This document shows positions 45,101-48,851 of a stretch of 48,851 nt of DNA, in pieces. This stretch comes from Bacteroidia bacterium (GTDB taxonomy: Bacteria > Bacteroidota > Bacteroidia > Flavobacteriales_E > Vicingaceae). The notes under the pieces were generated by a model. That model worked only from the letters and a program-made list of their open reading frames with translations. It was not told the origin of the DNA and did not search any database. A program made the translations under genes and the position numbers. Where the stretch lies: positions 1-48,851 of the forward strand of contig JAUIGQ010000004.1 in NCBI GenBank assembly GCA_030429925.1. The letters run 5' to 3'. The first letter of the stretch is position 1. Every line of letters starts with the position of its first letter.

Positions 45101-47126
45101 AACCTTCCCTGGAGGAGCTGCTTTGGCTCAGGATGATGATACGATACGTATCACAGGAATTGATGCAAGAGTAAACTCATATGAGTTCAGAGCTACTTCA
45201 TTGTCGGGATGTTCAGGGTCAGAGCCTGCACCATACAATGAGATCAATTTGATCGAGCCTACAGCTACTGCTATTGTTGGTGATTCTTCAAAGAAAGTAA
45301 GTGTTTCTTGGACTGGTACGGGAGTGTTTTCTAATACACCTGAGCTTTTATACAAAGGAATCATTGACGATACACCTCCATTGGATTACTTCAACGGTGG
45401 AGCTGTTCTGCAAATTGAACCGTCTCAACCAAAATCCTTTACTGATGGAAATAATAGTCAGTGGTGCGATACTATTGCCACATACTTCTTGACGAAAATG
45501 GATCAACTATCAGGTTGTATGAACAGGTCAAGGCCGGATACTGCTCGTATTATCGATCAGATTCCACCTCCTCCTCAGCAATTGGACTTTTTAACCTATG
45601 AGCCAAATCCTACGGGACAAAATCTAATATTTGATCGTGCTGGAGTGCCTACTTTATTGCCTGCAGCTGAGTATAAAGGTGACTTGGTAATGCATTGGTC
45701 TGTTTCGCCGGTGGATGATATAGATTCCTTAATGATCTTCGCTCCAAACAATAGTACTGGTCAGAATCAGTCTTTCCAGACAGTTAAATGGAAGAGCAAT
45801 TTTAGCAATGGGACCTATAAGGATACTATCTACAATGCTCAATTCGATGCATCAGATTCAGCTCAATATTTTTCTGCACAGTCTATTGATGCATGTAAGA
45901 GGAGAGCTGTCAATTTTGATGAGTTCGATTATCACAAGAACATTGACGTAGATGTTGAATTCAGTCAGTGTGATTCCAGTATGATCATTCGTTGGAATGG
46001 ATATTACTACTTCAATGCAAGTGAAGAAGTAGAATATGAAGTACAACAGATGTATACAACCATTGATAATGGTGTTAAGTATGTCTCTTATGGGTACGAT
46101 CCAATAGGAACAACAGCAGACTCTGTATTTGTGCACAAGGTGAACAGAGATAGTGTTGAGTATACCTATAGAGTGGTTGCTAGTCCGAAAGGAAGAAATG
46201 TTGCAGCAGCTTCAAACTGGGCTACTGAAATGGCGGTCTTTGATCCGGTGCCAAGGTTCAATTACTTTGCTTATGCAACGGTGAAACCGTCTAAGGAAGT
46301 AGAATTGCAGTTCTATAAAGACACTTCTATCTTGGTAGGTGGATACACAGTATTGAGAGGTGAAGACAATGTGAACTTGTCAGCAGTCGACAGACTGGGA
46401 TCTTATGACAATACTGAAGTTATCACCTTTGATGATCTGAATGCAGATACAGACGGAAGAAGTTATTTCTATCAGATCATTGTAGATAACCAGTGTGGAA
46501 ATGCAATTGATACAACCAATTTTGCTACAACCGTTCACTTAACGGTGGTTCCGAAGAATGAGGCCTTGGCCAATCATCTAGAATGGAATGAGTATAAAGG
46601 TTGGGATAGCACAGTTTCTTTCTACAACATCTACAGAGGTGTGAATGGAAATACTGCACAAACTCTTTATGCAACGGTTCCTGCAGGTGAAGGAAGCCTG
46701 AACCGATTTGTAGATGATGTTACAGACAATAGCTATGCGATTGGTGACTACTGTTATAAGGTAGAAGCAGTTCAAGGCAATTTGAATCCTGATTATGCAG
46801 GAGCAATTGAGCCTGCCACTTCTATGTCGAATGAGGTTTGTGTGATCCAGAAGCCGTTGTTCTACGTGCCGAATGCATTTGCTCCGGATGGAATGAACAA
46901 AATGTTCGGACCTGAAGGTCAGTTCTTCGATTTCACTAAATATGAAATGATCATCTACAACAGATGGGGAGAAGCGATCTTCGAAACAAGAGACATTACC
47001 AAAGGATGGGATGGTACGGTTGACGGAGAGATCGCACCACTTGGAAGCTATGTTTACACGATCCGTTTTGAAGATGCGGAAGGTGAAGAACATAGAAGAA
47101 AAGGAACAGTGACGTTGATTAGATAA
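42168..47126 (+). CDS. Giant T9SS type B (gliding-associated C-terminal domain) surface protein
   Basis: 1652 residues from the ATG at 42168, which opens a clean signal peptide (MKKLLLILAILFASQGAVKA). The next residues, SHVLGGEIRWDC, are a frequent start of large Bacteroidota CHU_C proteins. The N-terminal ~480 residues are Cys-containing (CCRPN, HDSSPEF, CPIPG). From ~490 to ~1560 there are repeated fibronectin type III-like modules, each with paired Trp/Tyr strands and patterns such as YRVYRR, YRIYRN and FYNIYRG. The last ~90 residues (FYVPNAFAPDGMN, YEMIIYNRWGEAIFE, GWDGTVDG, GSYVYTIRF) are the type B sorting domain. A large adhesin or matrix protein is likely. A good terminator follows. 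Confidence 0.9.
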   Translation: MKKLLLILAILFASQGAVKASHVLGGEIRWDCLSNGRFVFYAKVFRDCTGITYPFDTKTLDIVGSPLPRNANNGFISSIVLQPDSGKWIQNRYGDTSPTCKPGGETITCGDGDEGSVQQFFFKSSPIQLRGTPPSNGWKFYLQQPCCRPNVTNLAGGGTMMLRAVMYPDANNTPVDQCHDSSPEFLALPTNMLCRGYEFTYNHTAIDRDLDSLVYAWDRTYNTPPAAPQPVPYANGFSPTSPTPSNNNDIAASMDPLTGQIRMGVWSGSPNTLDYLTVVRVDAWRGGTVIASVFREIPFVFFDCPRLPSGQINRPPSIFIDGDSADGIIVDIVAGQTVSIPFQARDLDFSGGVPGLQKITVEPAGFMFSRDLQDNEYCYYPDPSPTEKASCATLRDQDPVFNGIAEPPRFEIAGYAGIATEFVWETRCHHIATQNTGVVGQNQGIYNFVMRTYDDHCPIPGINYPTITVRVRDPLPLLQPIMKGLSVNLDGSVTYQWAPPLDTAYTFARYHVEFSQPNNNFPATAYISLDTNERRYRSERRSNGIRIYQPQLADPNLADLLKPVNRDFYLRMRSVSGCKQNIRSDWSQPARVIEPTVSPSGNFPSEPRRSKATINWNRAKSNNAPTHPYYLYESPTKYYIWTNDQYSAVGPDYPGLAVNGNWVLRGSTSGTSFQVASTTCSGDVAFRVEARDTIISYLQGHGPPSDSLDTMVFSTWSVIDTMFMKNPGAIPNPKYDTLEVRENGDIWMKVDAGNAGTTGEYRIYRNSVNKTNLLGTIVKPEDTLLVTTLDGQLNAYDIIIEGVDECDTTIKELSNTYQTWIPTGNFPNDPCDPSYNLNWINPTGFPTGVRGYRVYRRVKETGATNFTAWELVKTVTGANNTTTTVTARANTEYRFKIVAYDDEDAVIISAEHYLAVGNKRTYEVVQAPEMRCSYVNDDGTVSLYFIPADPSVDPSIDTTGNWVSYQFQYRIKGANNWTTFPGGAALAQDDDTIRITGIDARVNSYEFRATSLSGCSGSEPAPYNEINLIEPTATAIVGDSSKKVSVSWTGTGVFSNTPELLYKGIIDDTPPLDYFNGGAVLQIEPSQPKSFTDGNNSQWCDTIATYFLTKMDQLSGCMNRSRPDTARIIDQIPPPPQQLDFLTYEPNPTGQNLIFDRAGVPTLLPAAEYKGDLVMHWSVSPVDDIDSLMIFAPNNSTGQNQSFQTVKWKSNFSNGTYKDTIYNAQFDASDSAQYFSAQSIDACKRRAVNFDEFDYHKNIDVDVEFSQCDSSMIIRWNGYYYFNASEEVEYEVQQMYTTIDNGVKYVSYGYDPIGTTADSVFVHKVNRDSVEYTYRVVASPKGRNVAAASNWATEMAVFDPVPRFNYFAYATVKPSKEVELQFYKDTSILVGGYTVLRGEDNVNLSAVDRLGSYDNTEVITFDDLNADTDGRSYFYQIIVDNQCGNAIDTTNFATTVHLTVVPKNEALANHLEWNEYKGWDSTVSFYNIYRGVNGNTAQTLYATVPAGEGSLNRFVDDVTDNSYAIGDYCYKVEAVQGNLNPDYAGAIEPATSMSNEVCVIQKPLFYVPNAFAPDGMNKMFGPEGQFFDFTKYEMIIYNRWGEAIFETRDITKGWDGTVDGEIAPLGSYVYTIRFEDAEGEEHRRKGTVTLIR

Positions 47127-47150
47127 TCAATAACTATCTAAATATTAAAG

Positions 47151-47180
47151 AAGGGAATTCAATTTGAGTTCCCTTTTTTT
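47151..47180 (+). terminator. Rho-independent terminator of the giant T9SS gene
   Basis: AAGGGAATTCAA pairs with TTGAGTTCCCTT (one G-T wobble near the middle; the loop opens to several bases) and is followed by a run of seven T. It lies 24 bases after the stop codon. Confidence 0.8.
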
Positions 47181-47195
47181 ATTGGGGGAAGGAGT

Positions 47196-47307
47196 AAAGG
47201 AACAAAGGAACAAAGGAACAAAGGAACAAAGGAACAAAGGAGCAAAGGAACAAAGGAACAAAGGAGCAAAGGAGCAAAGGAACAAAGGAGCAATGGAACA
47301 ATGGAAA
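47196..47307. repeat. Octamer tandem repeat, about 14 units
   Basis: Units of AAAGGAAC and its variants AAAGGAGC, AATGGAAC and AATGGAAA run head to tail with an exact 8-base step. The frame is open on both strands but the predicted peptides are pure repeats, so it is not a gene. It begins 16 bases after the terminator and ends 22 bases before the four-helix-bundle gene. A piece of it recurs inverted at 47801. Confidence 0.95.
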
Positions 47308-47329
47308 ATGACAGCAAAGAACGAAGGAC

Positions 47330-47710
47330 TCATTTATAGATTAGCTTCTTTCGCAATGTGATTATACTTGACCCAATTAGTCTTAGGATTTCTTCATTCA
47401 GCGCCAAGAGTTTCTCACATTCTTTATCATCAAGATATTTAGTATCTCTCAATAGGCAAAGCCAATACCTACTCTCCTTTGCCTCTTTGTATGAAATATG
47501 AAGTTTAGTCAATAAATCTTTTCCTGATTGCCTACCTTCTCCTTCTTGCAGATTAGCTCCTATGGATGTTCCACATCGGATAAGCTGTTTACTCATAATG
47601 TGTTCTTTATGATACTTTTGGATGGAATTGCATGTATTTACAATCCTAACTGCAAAATCATAGCTTTTCAACTGGGCCGCTCCCTCAAATGGATTTTGTT
47701 TCCCTTTCAT
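47330..47710 (-). CDS. Four-helix-bundle protein (23S rRNA-IVP family)
   Basis: 126 residues from the ATG at 47710; the frame is open 20 codons further but the family begins near NPFEGAAQLKSYDFAVRIVN. The hallmark regions are RCGTSIGANLQEGEGRQSGKDLLTKLHISYKEAKESRYWL, followed by an amphipathic LLALNEEILRLIGSSI helix. Proteins of this family (TIGR02436 type) were first seen encoded in 23S rRNA intervening sequences and are related to the Avd accessory protein of diversity-generating retroelements; no rRNA, reverse transcriptase or template repeat is present here. Their role is unknown. The gene is enclosed by inverted octamer repeats and is opposite in strand to its neighbours. Confidence 0.9.
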   Translation of the reverse strand: MKGKQNPFEGAAQLKSYDFAVRIVNTCNSIQKYHKEHIMSKQLIRCGTSIGANLQEGEGRQSGKDLLTKLHISYKEAKESRYWLCLLRDTKYLDDKECEKLLALNEEILRLIGSSIITLRKKLIYK

Positions 47711-47800
47711 ATTAATAAGATACAACATATAGAGAAGGCAGCCAATTATATTTAAGTTTTGACATTTCAATTACAGCTAACCTCTTTTTTATATACTTTT

Positions 47801-47821
47801 TTGCTCCTTTGTTCCTTTGCT
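47801..47821. repeat. Inverted copy of the octamer repeat
   Basis: This 21-base stretch is the exact reverse complement of 47273-47293 in the tandem array. The match extends imperfectly on one side (47822-47826). Together with the array it brackets ~0.5 kb holding the four-helix-bundle gene. Confidence 0.9.
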
Positions 47822-47886
47822 TCCTTATTCTTTCAAATTCAGTGCAGAATTAGTGTTTGTTAACAGCATTGCCCCTTTGAATTTGT

Positions 47887-47894
47887 TATTTTTG
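47887..47894 (+). promoter_or_regulatory. Candidate -7 element for guaB
   Basis: TATTTTTG is an exact TAnnTTTG match 19 bases before the guaB ATG. TTG triplets lie 15 and 27 bases upstream, neither in the ideal window, so the -33 element is uncertain. Confidence 0.45.
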
Positions 47895-47913
47895 CCTGTT
47901 CAAAAAAAGCGTT

Positions 47914-48851
47914 ATGACAGAGGATCCCACCACCAATCGTTTTTTACCTGAAGGACTTACCTACGACGATGTTTTGCTTGTTCCCGACTATTCAGAAGTG
48001 ATGCCACGAGATGTGGATATCAGTACGAGATTTAGCAAGAATATTCGCTTGAACACACCTATCGTTTCTGCAGCCATGGATACGGTTACTGAATCGGCTT
48101 TGGCAATTGCAATTGCAGGGGAAGGAGGAATAGGAGTATTGCATAAGAATATGTCCATTGAACAGCAGGCTGCTGAAGTGAGAAAGGTCAAAAGATCTGA
48201 AAGCGGAATGATACAGGATCCTATCACACTGCATTTAAATGCAACCGTGGCTGATGCACTGCAACTGATGAAGGAGAATAGTATTGGGGGAATTCCTGTT
48301 ATTGATGAAAGTAATCAGCTTAAGGGGATTGTTACCAATAGAGACCTTAGGTTCCAGAAGGAGATGAAAAGAGGGGTGAAGGAAGTGATGAGCAAGGATA
48401 ATCTTGTCACTGTCAACAAAGGTACAGACCTTAAAAAGGCCGAGGCTATTCTTCAAGAATACAAGATCGAGAAACTACCGGTTGTAGATTCCAAGAATAA
48501 ATTGATCGGCTTGATCACCTATAGAGATATCATTAAGCTTAAAGAAAGACCCAATGCTTGCAAGGATGAGTTTGGTAGATTGAGAGTGGCAGCAGCCGTA
48601 GGTGTTACTGCTGATGTTATGGACAGAATTGGTGCTTTAGAAGCAGTAGGTGTTGATGCAGTAGTGATCGACACAGCTCACGGGCACTCAAAAGGAGTAT
48701 TGGAAACGCTGAAGAAGGTAAAAGCTAAGTTCAAGAATATTGATGTGGTGGTAGGAAATATCGCCACTGCTGAAGCAGCCGTTGCATTGGCAGACGCAGG
48801 TGCAGATGCCAATGCAACGGCTGCTTCAGCAGTGGCGATATTTCCTACCAC
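47914..48851 (+). CDS. guaB: IMP dehydrogenase, 3'-truncated by the window end
   Basis: This catalyses IMP to XMP, the committed step of GMP synthesis. The start ATG at 47914 gives MTEDPTTNRFLPEGLTYDDVLLVP, the normal N-terminus. Residues ~45-80 contain TPIVSAAMDTVTE and GGIGVLHKNMS. Two CBS domains follow (about 98-208; GGIPVIDE, GLITYRDII), then the barrel resumes with RVAAAVGV, VIDTAHGHSKGV and VVVGNIATAEAA. After ADAGADA (about base 48806) the translation leaves the family: the expected continuation toward the GPGSICTTR active-site loop is replaced by residues encoded by an inverted copy of the preceding DNA. The last ~45 bases should not be trusted; the gene was probably intact in the organism. 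Confidence 0.95.
   Translation, partial: MTEDPTTNRFLPEGLTYDDVLLVPDYSEVMPRDVDISTRFSKNIRLNTPIVSAAMDTVTESALAIAIAGEGGIGVLHKNMSIEQQAAEVRKVKRSESGMIQDPITLHLNATVADALQLMKENSIGGIPVIDESNQLKGIVTNRDLRFQKEMKRGVKEVMSKDNLVTVNKGTDLKKAEAILQEYKIEKLPVVDSKNKLIGLITYRDIIKLKERPNACKDEFGRLRVAAAVGVTADVMDRIGALEAVGVDAVVIDTAHGHSKGVLETLKKVKAKFKNIDVVVGNIATAEAAVALADAGADANATAASAVAIFPT
48748..48851. repeat. Perfect 45-bp inverted repeat at the window end (probable artefact)
   Basis: Bases 48748-48792 and 48807-48851 are exact reverse complements separated by 14 bases. The right arm ends exactly at the last base of the window and breaks a conserved coding sequence. This is the signature of a fold-back at a contig end rather than a biological hairpin. 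Confidence 0.93.

Noticed and set aside
46578-47093. Minus-strand open frame of 171 residues opposite the type B domain
   Set aside because: It is the complement of a strongly conserved sorting domain, has low-complexity Cys/Ile/Arg content and no family.
47145-47361. Open frames on both strands over the octamer array (62 and 65 residues)
   Set aside because: The peptides are pure repeats (KEQRNKG-type and LFLCSFAP-type) created by the 8-base array; no start context or family.
47330-47710. Diversity-generating retroelement accessory protein (Avd)
   Set aside because: The protein is in the same broad fold group, but there is no reverse transcriptase, template repeat or variable repeat in the window.
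48748-48851. Regulatory hairpin or attenuator within guaB
   Set aside because: It ends exactly at the window edge, destroys a conserved protein sequence and has a 45-bp perfect stem; an artefact explains it better.

Overview
The window reads as chromosomal DNA of a member of the Bacteroidota, most likely a Flavobacteriia-like, probably aquatic bacterium. Reasons seen in the sequence: proteins ending in type IX secretion (T9SS) type A and type B sorting domains, two copies of the Bacteroidota outer-membrane barrel family DUF6089, an exosortase with a 'PID' C-terminal sorting signal, promoter matches of the form TTG-N(17-23)-TAnnTTTG, AT-rich DNA, and general lack of Shine-Dalgarno sequences. 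No tRNA, rRNA, CRISPR array or transposase was seen. Both window ends cut genes. The last 45 bases are a perfect inverted copy of bases just upstream, so the right end is almost certainly a contig end with a fold-back artefact.

Layout. (1) 3-3387: the tail of one T9SS type A protein and a complete 871-residue type A protein with MAM-like modules. (2) 3486-7242: glyA on the minus strand, then an MBOAT O-acyltransferase and its SGNH partner, a pair typical of polysaccharide O-acetylation. (3) 7246-12590, minus strand: a compact exosortase locus (exosortase, small membrane partner, zinc-ribbon methyltransferase, 70-residue PID-CTERM substrate) behind a LamG-like T9SS protein. (4) 12885-38759: a large exopolysaccharide/capsule cluster. 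It encodes a Wzc-type tyrosine kinase, a flippase, a Wzy-like polymerase, eight glycosyltransferases, four sulfotransferases, a DegT aminotransferase, two hexapeptide acetyltransferases, a HisH/HisF/WbpG-type amidination module, two NDP-sugar short-chain dehydrogenases, a zinc-ribbon methyltransferase and an FkbM methyltransferase; a second FkbM gene closes the cluster on the minus strand. (5) 39756-41928: two DUF6089 paralogues on the minus strand. (6) 42168-47126: a 1652-residue T9SS type B protein. (7) 47196-47821: an octamer tandem repeat, a four-helix-bundle protein gene and an inverted copy of the repeat. (8) 47914 to the end: the 5' part of guaB.

How the genes fit together (inference). 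The cluster would build a repeat unit containing amino sugars, one of them probably acetamidino-modified, plus a GDP-mannose-derived deoxy sugar. The unit would be sulfated, methylated and O-acetylated, flipped by the Wzx-like protein, polymerised by the Wzy-like protein, and chain length would be controlled by the Wzc-like kinase. The neighbouring exosortase may anchor or process its tiny target peptide at the envelope; exosortases are commonly found beside exopolysaccharide genes. Genes are packed very tightly: many ATGA or TGATG overlaps, eight TTG starts, and three convergent pairs with three or fewer bases between stop codons.
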